Positions 37,712-50,752 of a DNA stretch of 64,000 nt are shown piece after piece. The translations under genes and the position numbers were made by a program. Location of the stretch: contig JARWMV010000252.1 in assembly GCA_030998015.1 (NCBI GenBank), positions 496,001 through 560,000 on the forward strand, written 5' to 3'. Each line of letters begins with the position of its first letter. Position 1 is the first letter of the stretch. Source of the DNA: Ceratorhiza oryzae-sativae. Lineage: Eukaryota; Basidiomycota; Agaricomycetes; Cantharellales; Ceratobasidiaceae. The notes under the pieces were generated by a model. That model made no database searches. It was not told where the DNA came from and saw only the letters and a program-made list of their open reading frames with translations.

Positions 37712-38855
37712 GGCTAATAAGGCCGGGCGTCAGTGGCTACGCCAGGTGGCAACCAACAGAAAACACTTACGCGTCTATGAGACTAGAAGGTTGTAGAAGG
37801 ACTTGCGTATTCGGGGGGAGTGTAATGGAGGGTATGGGAAAAGGTTGGTGTTTTAGTCCCGAGCGGTACTGCGGGCGCTGCGATACAGGGTGGGGCGATC
37901 AGCACCGAATCGGCAGACCGATGGGCCGCACATGGCTCACCGATTAGAGTTGAGAATGGTCCCGAGTATATATGTCGCTGGCGCACGGGGGAGTATCGAT
38001 GGCTTTGTCGACAGAAGCGGCGGACCGGTGGTGGTTGGCTGGGAACGCGCTGCGGGGTGGCGGCTTGCGTATATCAGCGTTACCGTTACGCTGTATGGTC
38101 ACGGGTGTGCGAGTCTGTGACAACATACACGGGCATACAAAGACCGCCACTCACAGCGCCGCGTGCACCAACAGACCGCGCCACCCGACGCCTGGCGCAC
38201 TCGCCACAACCCAGGCACAAGATCAGGCGAACCCGATATTTGCTCGTTATCGAAATTCAGTAAAGCCATGATATTTTGATTATCTTGCAAGTCCGAACGC
38301 CCGTCGTCCAACGTTGCGGATACAGCAGATCAGAGTGTATCTGCTGGGCTCTAATCCAAACTATCACTACCCCCAGAAGGAAGGTCGAACAAAGTTGACC
38401 GGCGGCAACTAGTGCAGCTACCAGCCACCAACAAGTGCCAGAGTGGCCCATGTGAATCCAAGGCCCGCTGATAAATCCCTCAATGACGCTTCGCGTTGTG
38501 TCAACAAACGAACTGCGAGCGCTTACAGAGCTAACCCCTTGTGGTGTAGGCCTTCGATTCGGGTCTTCGGTTACGATCTCGCACATGCAGGATAAGCCTC
38601 AGACGAATCAACGTACGCGATAAGACTGTTGACACTACCACTTTGACACCATCAGCCCAATATCCAATCGCACTTCCCATCATCAGCACCCAAGGCGACT
38701 CGAGCGCAAGACTTTATAATAGCTCTAAGTGTTCGAACCGGCACCCAACCTCCACTCTCTGCCACACCTCTAGCCACCATACCAAAGCCCTCTAGTCTCA
38801 AACCCGCCAGCATCTCTCGACCCTACCCGTGCGCCTCGCCTTCCGATACTTCACA
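37712..38855. other. Divergent promoter region
   Basis: The NBR1-like gene reads left and the Ser/Pro-rich gene reads right from this 1.1 kb. Pyrimidine-rich stretches lie close to both starts. No coding signal is seen. Confidence 0.5.
38713..38720 (+). promoter_or_regulatory. TATA-like element of the Ser/Pro-rich gene
   Basis: TTTATAAT lies 136 nt before the ATG at 38856, followed by a C/T-rich leader. Confidence 0.4.
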
Positions 38856-40280
38856 ATGGCCGTGGACACACCCGCAGACCGTGGCCGCCCGATAGTTACC
38901 TATGTGCGTGTGGGGCGCGGCATGGTCAAAGTAACCAAATACGAAAACGAACAGCCCAAGTCACCCTCGGACACGGCTAGCTTGCATTCTGCCCGTTCGG
39001 GCTCCAGCCGGTCTGCCTCAACACCCGGCCCATCGCGCAGCTGGCTCAGGCGCCCGCGGGCACACGTTGCCTCGAGTAAGCGCACGCCCAGCGCTCATAG
39101 GTCCCGTTCCAGGTCCAGCGGACGGAGTTTGCAAACCGTGCGCAAAGTAGGTGGATATATGCACTCGGACGTAGACTTGACGTCCGTCGAAAGGCGGTCG
39201 TCTCATGATGGAACCAGGTCACCGGCCCGGCGGGATCGAAACGAGCCTCAAGGTCTAGTAAGTAGCCGCTTAGCCCCCATTTATTTATTTTTCTAGCAAC
39301 TGACACCGTCGCCTTGCCCACAGCTTGCACTTAGTAGCTTGGCTATACCACCAAGAACCGGCAACCCAGCATACAGCCGACATCAACCACGCGAGCCTCG
39401 GGGACGGGAGCGACGTGTTTCGCCGCTTAGCATCTCTCCCACCAACACCGCCCAATCCCAGTCTGGGTCCATCCCATCCCCAAGCACTCAGTCTTGGACG
39501 ACCGACTCAGAGTTTGACCCAGTTGCAGATAAAGAAATGTGGCACTCGATCTCGCGCCTAGAGGACGAGCTCGTCTCTAAATTCGGCCGAGGGGCAGTTC
39601 CACCTCTGAGCACGCTCAGGCAGGAAAAAACTTCAGCACCCCCTCAGCTCGGATTTTCATCGGTCTCTGCACCCCGAGCCCGGACCCCGTCTTTGCCCGA
39701 CGAGCTGGCCTCAGGGATCCACCACCGGCAACGACCGCCACTATCACTTCACACCCAAAGCCAAAACGCCAAACTCCTCCAGCGTTTTCACGAACCCATC
39801 ACACCACGTCAAGTGCACCGCGTCAAGTCGACGCCGACACTTGCATTCCCTCTTCCTCCGCCGACGTTCCCAGACTGGGTTGCGAACACCCCGCTCCCAA
39901 CGCCACCCGCGTCCCAGAACACCTTCTCGTCTTCTTATCCCAGCCTACGCACTAAAGTAGGCCCCGCCCCGCCATTTTCAACTCCGCCGAATTTTCCGCC
40001 TCCACCTCCGCCTCTCGTACCACCTGAGGACCGAGATACGAAAAAGGATCTGGAGGCGCTTGTTGCGCTGTACGAAGTCCTCGAGGCGGGATATCGCGCC
40101 GGCCCGGTTGGGACAGCAAAACCCCGGCCAAACGTGGGCAGGAGGCCCGGCGAGCCCGCCGCAAGTCCGAGGAAGAGGGGGTTGAGCTGGCCTAAGCCAT
40201 TTGAGAGCCCGAGGGAAGATGTGCTAGAGGAAGAGGAAGGCGATGCGATGCCGTCTGGAATGGTCGCACACGCATATTGA
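38856..40280 (+). CDS. Ser/Pro-rich protein of unknown function
   Basis: Two exons, 38856-39257 and 39324-40280, join in phase 0 and give 452 residues. No known domain was recognised. The first 30 residues (MAVDTPADRGRPIVTYVRVG) look ordered. The remainder is disordered: SR-rich runs (SHRSRSRSSGRS in type), poly-Pro segments (FPPPPPPLVPP), and a short ordered helix near the middle (MWHSISRLEDELVSKFG). A second helix (KKDLEALVALYEVLEAGYR) lies near the end. The mixture suggests a scaffold or regulatory protein, but no function can be assigned. The codon use resembles that of its neighbours, and the start context (CACAATGGC) is good. Confidence 0.75.
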
Positions 40281-40603
40281 TCTTCTGGCCTTGAGTCTAT
40301 TGTGCGTGTACTATGTATGTTTAGCCCCTATTTGTATGTTCCCTTTTGCTGTAAGTCTACTTTAATCGTGTGCCTTGAATTGGGCAATTTATCCGTCGCT
40401 ATCAGTCTCACGCATATAATCCATCAAATATGTAACTCAGCACGTCCAAACTCCATCAATTGCCACATTTATTGCTGTCCATTCACTACGGCCGACACCA
40501 TCGAAACTCCCTAGAAATTGAATCCCCTGGACCTAAAGTCCTCAACGTTCCGTCCACCACGCGCGATCTCCGCTAAATCGCTTCGGTCCTGGACGGGGAA
40601 CTA

Positions 40604-43066
40604 TCAGCCAGGTTCACTCATATGTTGCGGTCGAAAGATACGCACCATCAGCACGAACGTTCGCTGGAGTGTCGTCCACAATGGGTCGTTATCGTTCATC
40701 CCGCTCGACCCTCCCGACCCACCACCTTGCACGACAAGCGCGCCCAAGAAATGTTCTGCCGCTTCATGGTAGGCGTCAATATTCATACCTGAAGTGTCAA
40801 ACCACGTCAGTCCCAGTCCCAAGTAAACACAGACTCTATTGGCCTAAGCGAAGGGATCTCAAACTTACACGCGACTCCTACGTTGTAAATTGCCCGCGTG
40901 TATCCAGGACGGAGCTCAAGGGCCTGGCGATATGCATCGAGGGCCTCGGCGGGATGGTTCGAATTGGACAAGCACGATCCATATCGGTTCCAAAGCAAAT
41001 AGTCCTATGATCTTCGGTGTCAGTACGAATTTCGGTTAGCGTGAACCACACTCTTATCTCACTTTTGGCCGAACACCGAGTGCGGCCGCAAAGCAATCGG
41101 CAGCCTTGTCATACTCAGCATTGGCATAATACAATGTCCCTAGCCCGCTCTGTATGTCGGCATCGACCGGCTCCCCCGAAGCATGCTGTGCTCGAGCAAC
41201 ACGCAGGAATAATTCAGCTGTGAGCTCATGGCCCGCCCATGGTGCCAGTGAATCAGGTTGTAGCTCAGCCTGAGAGACAAGGGACGGGAATCGAGCGGCA
41301 AGATATTGACGCAGGGTATATTGGGCGGCTCGGTTGTACGATTCATTTGTGTATGATATCGCAAGAGACTATTAAAGGGTGAGCAACCGAAGTTCAATTT
41401 GGGACAAAATTGCGTTGGCTGACCAGGAGTGCCTCGGGAGGTGCGCCCCGGTTGACGCCCTCTCGAAGAGCCACCAAGCCCTCCGACTCGCGCTCATCCA
41501 TCCCTCGAACCTCCCCTAGCAATACCCAGGCCTCGTAGCCTCCTTGTCCAAGTTGACCTTTCTGTATACAGTCATTGAGTATGCAATATATGATAAATTA
41601 GTCGAATCATCGTTACCTGAATTGCTGCCTCAAGTAGCAACCCAGCCTCACGTAGTGATCCTGTCCCAGCAGGGTGGGCTAAGATCTCCTTAGCGGCTTC
41701 TAGGAACGAACGTGCGTCCTCGCCCTCTTGCAAATGAGGATTCGACTCGTCTGTTCGACGGCGTGATTAGTGCTTGGAAACTTTCACGCCGGGGTTCACT
41801 CTCTCACCAAACCTGTACTGTTCCATCGCTGGCACACCATTCCCATCGAACACAACACCTCCGTCCCCGATATTCGCGAATCCAGCATCAGGACCGCCAT
41901 AATCACCTAAACCACTCTCCCACATCCCTTTCATTGCTTCGGCGTATTCTGCCTCGATCTCTGCTGCCTCGGCGGCACTTGCCTCGCGTCCAAGCTCACG
42001 CATGATCGCAGCATAATCTGTATCTTGATCCTCAAGGCTTTCGTCTTCTGCAGCGGTCGCTTCGCGTTTGGCCTGCAATTCAGCTTCAAACGCGACAAGG
42101 TCTGGTCGGTGCAATGAGCTGGAAGAAGTTGCGTGAGTGGCGGATATTTTATTCCAGATGCTGACCGTCAGAATTCAAAGTCATGCGACGCGCATCACCA
42201 AAGCAAACAAGACCCACACATTCATATCTGTCGTGCCCGTCGAATCAGCCTCATTTTCCTTCTCTTGAACGACCTCCTCGAACCGGGCAAACGCGGCTTC
42301 AAACTCGGCGTCTTGAACTTTAGCTTTACCCTTGTCTGTAGACACCCCAGACGCCTGCATCATCTGGGGCATATAGAACCCAGACGAAAGAGTCGGGTGG
42401 CTAAACTGTCCCATAGGCATATGCGATAGTGGCGATTGTATGGCTAAGATAATTTAGCGTTTATTGACGTCGATTGATTACGACAGGGCAGACTCACAAG
42501 CTGTGTGGTTTTCATTTTGAAATGCATTCCATTCTTGTGCCCAAGGGGTTGAACTAGAACTGCTTCCAATTCGCATGTTGGACATGGCCATCAAGTCGGC
42601 TGGTGTGCCCATTTTCCCCTTGCTAGCATTGAAGGCAGCCTCGAAGTCAGTATGACTAGGTCCGCCGAATTTGCTCCCACCAGAAGAGCTCAGTCCAAAC
42701 GCCTGGGGCGAGAACGCTAGCGAGCTGGCGGCTGAAGGTCCTTGTTGGGAAAAGAACTCATTGGCATGTGCAAGGTCGGTCGCAGACGCCGAGTGGGATG
42801 ATTGGGTTGAAGGCAGGTGTTGGAGCTAGCTACGATGTGAGCTCCATAAACTAGTGTGCAGCCGAGTGTATTTACCCTCCCGGAGGATGTTCCACCAATG
42901 CGGTCCTAGAAATAATGGGGTTATCATGAATAAAGGACATCCGGCATACATGAGCGTGGCGCACCCTTTGGAGCGAGCTCTCTCGCTCGGTGTGTTTCAA
43001 CATCTGAGAGAGTGGGTTGGCATCGACGGCACAGTCAGCGCCAGACATCATTGCGTTAAATGCCAT
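40604..43066 (-). CDS. PEX5: PEX5, peroxisomal PTS1 import receptor
   Basis: Ten exons (42965-43066, 42876-42905, 42498-42825, 42218-42443, 41808-42118, 41617-41750, 41424-41561, 41063-41368, 40869-41004, 40604-40788) close in frame to 631 residues. The start MAFNAMMSGADCAVDANPLS has the conserved N-terminal Cys used for recycling ubiquitination in PEX5, followed by NPLSQMLKH. The middle part is disordered with Trp-containing motifs for docking (TPWAQEWNAF, MKGMWESG). The C-terminal half is a set of TPR repeats: EAWVLLGEVRGMDERE, GLGTLYYANAEYDKAADCFAAAL, LLWNRYGSCLSNSNHPAEALDAYRQALELRPGY and the final RAIYNVGVACMNIDAYHEA, with the Asn residues that hold the SKL peptide. It carries PTS1 enzymes from the cytosol to the peroxisome. 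It lies 301 nt downstream of mS23 on the same strand. Confidence 0.96.
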
Positions 43067-43367
43067 TTTATATTTGTCAAGGGTATCCGTAAAGTGGTGC
43101 GTCGTGGTTGTCCGCAAGCAAGGTGTCTGCTTTCGGCTATTGCGGCATAAGCAACTCCGGGGTGTCACGTGAAAACTGTCGGATACAGCCTCTGTGACAT
43201 TGCTTGTATTGCGGAGTTTACTATATTAAACCAGCAATAGACGAGCTTGACTTTTGATTGAAATGTTTCCTATCAAGCTCATCTTTGGTTCACGATATAA
43301 GAGGATGAGCTGAGAAATATGACACACAATCGTATGGAGTATTGTATTGTAATACAACTTCGAATCA

Positions 43368-44258
43368 TTATGGCGTCCCCTGCGCCTCGGACGTGCTCGG
43401 CTCTCCAGTTCTCGCATAAGGAGTAACACCCTCTTTCCAGCGAGAGACATACTCCTGCCCATGAGTCCACGGACCAGCATGCTCATTCTGGACCTCAGCC
43501 GACCACTGTTTGCCCCCTTGGCTAGCGGCTGCACCTTTGCCGATTCCGGTCTTCCAGCTCTCCAAGGCAGCTGTCTCCAACTCGAACCCTCGCTCAATTT
43601 CCGTTGGGCCAAATTCGGCTCCCATTGCCTCGGCCTCGAGCACTGCAACAGCACTGGCAACCGTATGCTCAGCGCGAAGTGACCGATACTGAGCAACTGC
43701 TGTCGCATATGCCTCGGAAAGAGGTACATTGTGATAATCATGGAGGTTGAGGGTGAATTTCACAACGCTGTTGGAATCCAATTCTGTAACAAGGGAATAA
43801 CTCATGAGTGAAATAACTCACTCCTCTGGGAAAGGATTTCGCCCATGTTGGCGCAGACGCTTCCATTCAACTCCACTTGGGCCACGATCTTGTTGCACTC
43901 CCGGGGCACTTTCTATGAGTGAACGCGGCCTATATGCCTCAAACGGATGGTCCATGTAAAACTGTCGCCGAATCCGATCCTCGGGATACTCAATGGCCTC
44001 GGCTTTTGGCTTGGGGGTACGTGAATGCTTCTGCGGCGTGTGATGGGCATGCTGATGAGTGGCGTGCTTCGACTGTGGGCGGTCGACATCTGGGCGTGGG
44101 GGCGGAGCTCGGGGAGGCAATGGCAAAGGTGGATATGCGACAACAGCGGAGTACCATGCAGGCGGCTCTTGAAGTGAACCCGATTGTAGCAGACGAGATG
44201 TGGCCTCGTGAACTTGGTTTGCGATGCGTCGAGCACTTAGGACAAGCGAAGGCCGCAT
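43368..44258 (-). CDS. RSM25: Mitochondrial small-subunit ribosomal protein mS23 (Rsm25 type)
   Basis: Two exons, 43822-44258 and 43368-43767, join in phase 2 and give 278 residues. The acceptor before 43767 is needed; an earlier AG would break the frame. The basic start (MRPSLVLSARRIANQVHEATSRLLQSG) suits mitochondrial import. The conserved core reads EYPEDRIRRQFYMDHPFEAYRP, then NPFPEDVVKFTLNLHDYHNVPLSEAYA, both typical of fungal Rsm25/mS23. The tail (EGVTPYARTGEPS) is weakly conserved. The protein is part of the small subunit of the mitochondrial ribosome. It is followed on the same strand by PEX5. Confidence 0.9.
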
Positions 44259-45878
44259 TCTGTTGGAGACAAATCGAAAATGCAGTAAGCGCTCAAGAGT
44301 TGGTTACATGGCGCTTATGTTAGATTTTGTTCTTGGCTGCCACCACATGGTTTAGCCCATTGACCTGGCGATACAACAATTGAAAGCCATCCTAGATCAT
44401 AGATATGGATTCAAACGTAGGTTACATGAGTATTTTGTTGCGGACATACATCATACTATATGGGTAGCCTTTGCGTTGGCCCGCTTATACCTGGTCAAGG
44501 TCGTTATTTCCGCACCTTCCACCAATTTCTAATGCTACTTGTTACATGAAAATATATGCTACATTTAAACTTCGTATCTGAATGAGTTCATCACGGGCTC
44601 AGCTCGGGTTCGTTGTGTCCCGTTTCGCGCAGATTTCTCCATCCACTCTTCTCGGGTTCTTTTGTCCAATTAAGTGCATTCCACTGTTCAGACCGACAGC
44701 TCCGGGGGGACCTTAGCCAGCATAGTGCCGAACAATGAGAGAATCTCCTTATAATGATATTTTAAGAGTGAGTAAATCCTACGCCTACCGTCTGACCCAC
44801 TAGTGAACAGTCGACCGGTCGTGTCACACGATAGGGTGTTTGTTAAGTATCACCTCAGCCAATAAACAGCGCTGGTGGATTGAACTACGCTCATTGGAGC
44901 GTTAGTTTTAGTATGTTTCCATGTATGGGTTTCTAATAACATTTCATTCGTAAGAGGAGATTTATTCACTGTATACACCCCACCGTCTGTGAGCATCGCT
45001 TGTTTCAAACAATTCATAACATAATGAAGCTATTTTGGCATCAAAAGTCTCCCGCAGGTCTTTCGATTATTTAAACACAAGCATCGCAGAGTGAGGTGAG
45101 TTACCTCTTATTAAAACGATGTCCCGAAGCGGTAGCTGCATGAGCTGTTCGTGTTTCCTCATTTATACACACTCTCCTGTCAAGATATCGTGGAGGTCAG
45201 GCGTACATGAAATACGTAGATCTTACCTGGGGGTAGGGGCACAATAACCGAGTAAACATAGCATATTAGAAATCAGCACAAGCCATAAATATGCTAATAA
45301 TCAGTCAGAAGGAGTTATGGAACCTCAAGTCCTGCTTATTTTTCGGTGATCCATCTGAGCTTTTTGAATGCAAAAAGGCGACGAGGTAGGGGTGCAGAAC
45401 CCTTCACCTCCATGAGTTTTTGAGCTGGCGCATCTAGCGTAGGGTCATTTATTAACAAAGTGCGATGCTTTGGCTTTTGTCGACCGAGCCATTTCAACCC
45501 GGAAAGTACGGCTTATCCACCGAAAGGATGAGGCAAGATATTAACTCCCAGACAAAATATTACCTTAGACACGGTTTCTTGTGCACCCTGCGAAAGTAAT
45601 CTTTTTCGATGAAAGACCATCAGATGGTACATAAGGATTATCACAACCGAATAGGTGGTTATATGCGCCCGAGCACACGCTGAACCTCTCCGGCCCCTGT
45701 AAACAATCAGGATCAATTCACTGTACTCAGAGCGAATAATATCAATGTATGCACAAGTTTCTGAAAAATAACACATCCAACTCAGACTCCAGAGAGTTCA
45801 AACTAACTCAGCAATATTCCATTACGGAGCACTCGACTCCATTGCTCTGGTGATATGCCATCTCGACCATACCATGAC
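44259..45878. other. AT-rich intergenic region
   Basis: No coding signal is seen on either strand over 1.6 kb. The last part is the 3' region of the oxygenase gene, and the first part is the promoter of mS23. Confidence 0.5.
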
Positions 45879-47349
45879 CTATGCCATTAACGCAATATGC
45901 TTCAGCTCCCTAGGTGGAAGGAATATTCTGTTCAGAAAACATGATGGCTGGATCAATAAAACAACCAACATTTGAACCTGAGTCCCAACTTTCATAGGCT
46001 CGTACGTTGTTTTGTCCTTGTCCAAAGCGCTCTTTGCAGCTGCCGCTTCAGCAAGTTGAGAGATCGGGACAAGGTCGTAATCAGAAGACAAGTGCCAGAA
46101 AAATGTCGAAGAGATACGAATCAGAGGTCGTGTAGGATACTGAGTTCGCGTACGTTCCATCGCCTGATCGCATCACACAGCATCAGGTATCTCTTACACA
46201 GCATTGTATCGGCTGATCAAGCTTACCTCAAGTGTTCCCTCGTTCACTACAACCTCGTGGAATCCAGCCTTGACCAGGCCGCCAGTCAAGTGTTCGAGTT
46301 GCTTTCCAGCTTGAATGAGGAGATATTGGCCGGCAGGAACTTTTACCGCAATTCGTTTTCCCGAGTTGCGTGCCCATATGTGAAGACCTGGATACCGCGA
46401 TCGGCCATGGATTGTCCTTTATGCACATAGTATGCATTAATTTCACTAGGGGGATAGAGCCGCAGAAGCTTACAAGAAATTCAAATCTGAGTGAAACCCG
46501 GCGAGGATCGTATCCTTCTTGCCATACTTTTCGAGGTTGCTACTAGTTGGCGCGAGTAGATGGGGGCTTTAAACAGCCAAAAATACACAAAATTTCAGGA
46601 TTTCGCCCAGCTTGGTCACAACACTAAACTCACCCATACTTGCCCGCATCTGTAAACGCCTCCTGATCCAATCCAAGACCAATGGCAGCCATACGCGCTA
46701 CACCTTCAACAGAGTCTTTCATCTTCTTTCCCCACGTTTCGAGCGTCGTTTCCCAAGTGTCTATAAACGCCGCTGGGACAACATTGGGCATATTCAACGA
46801 GGGGAAATTAGTTGGGTAGGGTGGTTTGGTTTGCATTTTCCAGAAGAACCTAGTGAGGGCAGCAGCTTTAAAGTTGAGAGCTAAAAAGGCTGGAAAGGAC
46901 GTACCTGCACTTTGGGTCTGGGTGATGTCCACTAATATCCAACGGTCGTTCTGAAGGAGCCAAGCGCTCGATAATCTTCAAACAAGGCTCGTCGACCGCA
47001 CACTTGGGTTTCTCCGTGTTTTCCAGTGTAACCCCCACCTACCTCACCCATCAGCCGCCTCCTTGCTACAGTTTTTAAAAAAACGAACCTGGTACCCAAA
47101 CTCGGCCCTTTCATCTTTCTTCAGCTCCTCCTCAGGCTGGGCAAAATAATCCTCAAGCAAAGATAGAAATGCCTCGTTATGCTCTTCGGTTACTCGGGTG
47201 TCATGTACAATAAGGGCGCCAAATTTTATTAGTGCCTCGGCGGCTTTCGCGCATTCTGCACGAGACTCGGCACTGGAAGGATTGCCGCAAAAGAGGTCGA
47301 GGTCAATGATGGGGAGAAGGCCATCTGGAGCCTCATTTACGATGGACAT
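45879..47349 (-). CDS. 2-oxoglutarate/Fe(II) oxygenase, isopenicillin-N-synthase-like
   Basis: Seven exons (47089-47349, 46905-47038, 46634-46849, 46474-46539, 46227-46416, 45970-46163, 45879-45909) close in frame to 363 residues. The N-terminal part (LLPIIDLDLF, ECAKAAEALIKFGALIVHD) is of the DIOX_N type. The iron-binding HxD lies in GFHSDLNFLTIHGRSRYPGL, and the second His in HLTGGLVKAGFHEVV, followed by an RISSTFF strand. The arginine that binds 2-oxoglutarate is expected in RPLIRISSTFF. The end (QVQMELKHIALMA) is typical of this fungal subfamily. The enzyme uses oxygen and 2-oxoglutarate to oxidise an unknown small substrate. It is not part of a visible biosynthetic cluster. The last exon has only 31 nt; skipping the intron before it also keeps an open frame. 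Confidence 0.9.
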
Positions 47350-49040
47350 GATGTGTTAAAATCAAGGGTACGAGCGATCAATTTCGTGGAGAGGGAGCGC
47401 ACACGCTGGGGTCTTTAAATGACCTATTCGAGGAAGCCTAGAGCATGTGCTTGTTACAAGCGCAGATCGATTCATCTAGGGATAAGTTTCCGTTTAAGCG
47501 ACGGCCACGTGATCGCTTTAGCGAGCCAATCAGGTGGGAGCGACCAAACCACGATAACAGAAAAATCACCCAGCCAGTCAGCCCTATTTCTCTACGGATT
47601 TTAGGGCCTTTGACATACGGGGAACTCAACAGCCCGCAATCCGTTCGGGGTTGCCTCGGCATCCGATCTAGATTTGATCGCGTAACTCACATGGTATGAG
47701 CGACACGTCAAATCGGAAGGAAGGCTTTTGATTTTAAGTGCATATAGCTATATTTTAAGCAATGAGTTATACCGAAACTTCGTCAGCTATCGGGCGGTAC
47801 TATCAAAACCTGCGCCCGACAACGGCCAAGGCTCAATGGGCCGCAAGTAACGAACACCGATTTGCCCTATATGCAAAGCGTTAAGTATGAATAACATTAA
47901 AGTCGCACACAGTATACTGAAATTTTATACGTTCGTTACTAGGACCGTGTAAACCAATGTTTGAATCACGCATTTGATGATGATGTAGTTGTGACCGTGT
48001 GTTTATACTTGAAACCCAACTTCACCTCGGGTGTTTTATGCACAATACCTCGGAATTATGGATCAATAATTTGTGAATAAAAGGAATGCCACTCCAGGGG
48101 TAAACAACCAATTTTCCTCGGGGCTTCAGGTCTCGGCTATAGCCACTAATCAGCATCATTTGAATCCAAGGATATCACAAATATTCACACCCCTTATTTA
48201 CCGATGACAGCTCAAATTGCCATATCCTCTGGGTCATCCAGAGTCATTGGTATTCTAGAACAGCAGAGCCGCTCATGCGTGCCACACCTATTTGTTTGTG
48301 TTTAGGCGCACGACCTTCAAGGCCGCTGCCCTTTATTCTATACGGCCTTAGTTGACCACACCAACTGAGCCGGTACGTTTACTATGTATTTATTATGCAT
48401 GTGATTACCTCTCTGTAGCCGCACCAATACGCTTCATGGATTCCAGGTAGATAGCCTATATAACTTCGCGAGTCCCCGCTCATCAGCTGGTATAGGATTC
48501 AACGCCTAACAATGTGTCAGGATGACGGAGTCGTGCCAACAACAACACTTCATCTTGTACCTTGTGATCTTCTGGTCGAGGTTGTGCTGTATTGGGTTCA
48601 ATATCGCCCTCTTCTCGCGAAGCCTCTTGTGAAGGGGCACAATAGCGGAATACAGCAAGGAAGCGGAGCACTTGATGTCCAGTTTGGCCTCTGCGCTCTT
48701 GTCAGGCACGGTCGCTAGTTTCCTAGGTCGCCGATGCCCCCACTCTGGGGATGCAGGAAACACCATAACTACAAGTTGGGGCTTAGTGGGCTGTAGAAGG
48801 GTCACGACTCGGAATCATACGCCAATTACGCAGATCATTTCTAACCAGGTTAGTGTCAAAGCCGTGGTTCTGTAGAATTGGTCCGACATCACGACTCCCG
48901 AGGTTATCCAATAGCAAGGTCGCACAGCCACTTCACCATTCAGCAGATTAAGGGATCAGGAGGAATTTTATATAAACAAACATTTTTTCATTATGTATAT
49001 GCACGCATACAGATGACCCGAAATGAATAGCTCAGTTTGC
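47350..49040. other. Intergenic region, AT-rich
   Basis: Protein-like minus-strand fragments occur at 48483-48805 (for example LREKRAILNPIQHN), but frames disagree and no start or splice chain is convincing. They may be a decayed exon. Otherwise nothing was recognised. Confidence 0.4.
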
Positions 49041-50348
49041 TTAGACAGCAGCCGAAGAGATATGGAACCACTTAGAAACTAAGGATTGTACGGCTTATTA
49101 GCTCCGCCTCAGAATAAGTGCAAGTGTACGTACTAGAAGGGTCGATCGGCGCGGGCGGCTTGCGCGAGTCGGGAGGAATGTTGGTGTAGATTGGATTTGT
49201 CTTGTCAACATAGCCTGGGGAGTTCTCGTTGGTTATGTTGGCGCTAGATAGGAGTGGGGCGTAAATACGCAATTGATTCGGCCGACAGGATGGTTGGCTA
49301 ATAAGAGCTACTCACATCGAAAGCTCATAACTGGCAGTCTTGGCTGGAGTATCACCAATGATCAGACGACGCCAGGCTTCATGGCACTCGTGGATAATCT
49401 CCGTCGCATAACGCTTGTTCTTGGCCTCTCCGGAGAAAGCAAACGCGTTCTCAGGCTTGCCATCCGCTATAATATAAAGCATAACGCGTAGTTGAGCATA
49501 ATGTGGTAGTGCGGTAACGGGAGACGTACGAATCTTGTAGATGCGGAACCACTCGTTTGTCGCGCGGATAAGTCCAGGAAGGTGTCGCTCAACGTCTTCG
49601 ATGTCGTTGAGCTTACCAGCAAGCGGGTCGTTGACATCGACGACAATGACCTTCCAGTCGGTCTCGCCTTCATCGAGGAGGGCCATGATACCGAGAACCT
49701 TGACTTGCTTGACCTGACCAGTATACCCAACCTGCTCGCCGATCTCGCAGACGTCGAGCGGGTCATTATCGCCCTTGGCCTTGGTCTCGGGGTGAGTCGC
49801 AGCGGGGTCCTCCCATGTCTGAGCGCGACGGATCAGCAAACATAGCAAAATACCACTGAACGGACACACCTGGGGGAACGCGCCATAGTTCCAGATGTAA
49901 CCGTGGTGGGGGAAGCAGTTGCGGACAAAGCGGAGCTTGCCCTTTTTGATGTCCTGCTTGATGGGGTTGAACGGCTCCTCCTTGGAGATCTCCATCTTGG
50001 CGTTGGTCCAGCGCGGGACTTCGACGACCATGTTCAGGATGCCCGACGCCTGGTCCGCAAACAGCGGAATGTCATGGAACGGAGAAACGGGCTGGCCATG
50101 TCGCTCGATGTACACGCGATGTTCTATCCAAGACACACACGAGGGTCAGTGCGTGGAGAAGGGTTCCGCACTCGACGCGTACCAAGGGTATTTGGAGCAC
50201 CAATCAGACGAGGAGAGTATTCTGCCAAGCGGCTCAGCGACAAGAGCAGCGAGGGCGGCGACGACGTACCTGCAGCCATCGCTTTCACTACTCGTGGTTT
50301 GATGTGGGACGAATGCTGGACGAGACGGCGGATAGCGATGTTGCTCAT
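49041..50348 (-). CDS. IPP1: Inorganic pyrophosphatase (family I)
   Basis: Seven exons (50270-50348, 50183-50221, 49870-50123, 49530-49818, 49316-49466, 49134-49243, 49041-49078) close in frame to 319 residues. Motifs: [66 protein letters not shown] (the three metal-binding aspartates) and [14 protein letters not shown]. The C-terminus reads [13 protein letters not shown]. It splits pyrophosphate to two phosphates and so drives biosynthetic reactions. The first Met adds 22 basic residues before a second Met in good context (KAMAAEYS). That extension resembles a mitochondrial leader. The first intron (50222-50269) lies just after the second Met. Confidence 0.95.
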
Positions 50349-50752
50349 CTCCGCTTTTTATGAGTTGCGCGCGATCGATTAGCAACGAGTGCGTCTTGGT
50401 CATGTAACGGCGCTTAACCAACCCATTGGGCCAATTCCGGTGAACGTTGACGTTGCGGGATACAACGGGATGAGCAAGATCGCGACCTTTTGACATAAAC
50501 GGCAGGGATTATGTACCAAGCCCGGGCCCAACCTCGGTGGAGCACAAGGGTTCGACATACCCTCTCGCCCGAATTGACACCCAATTCCAACACGAGGCCA
50601 GCATTGAGGCAGCCTTCCAGGAGCGAAATACTCTGCCCCGCCGCGTGCCTGGCAAAGAGGCACTAGAATGCACGCGTTGACGTTCACAGCGACTAGCTTA
50701 GATGCATTTATCTCAACAATAGGTAAATACATCACCAACACGCCTCGTGCAA
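50349..50752. other. Short intergenic region
   Basis: It separates the pyrophosphatase start from the 3' end of the FAD oxidase, both on the minus strand. No gene is seen. Confidence 0.5.

Noticed and set aside
46417..46473. Apparent missing base near the HxD motif of the oxygenase
   Set aside because: A 57-nt intron ending in cataaag joins DLNFL to TIHGRSRYPGL in frame.
48483..48805. Minus-strand frames with kinase-like or helical pieces
   Set aside because: Two frames compete, no motif is complete, and no splice chain or start could be built. A decayed exon is possible but not shown.
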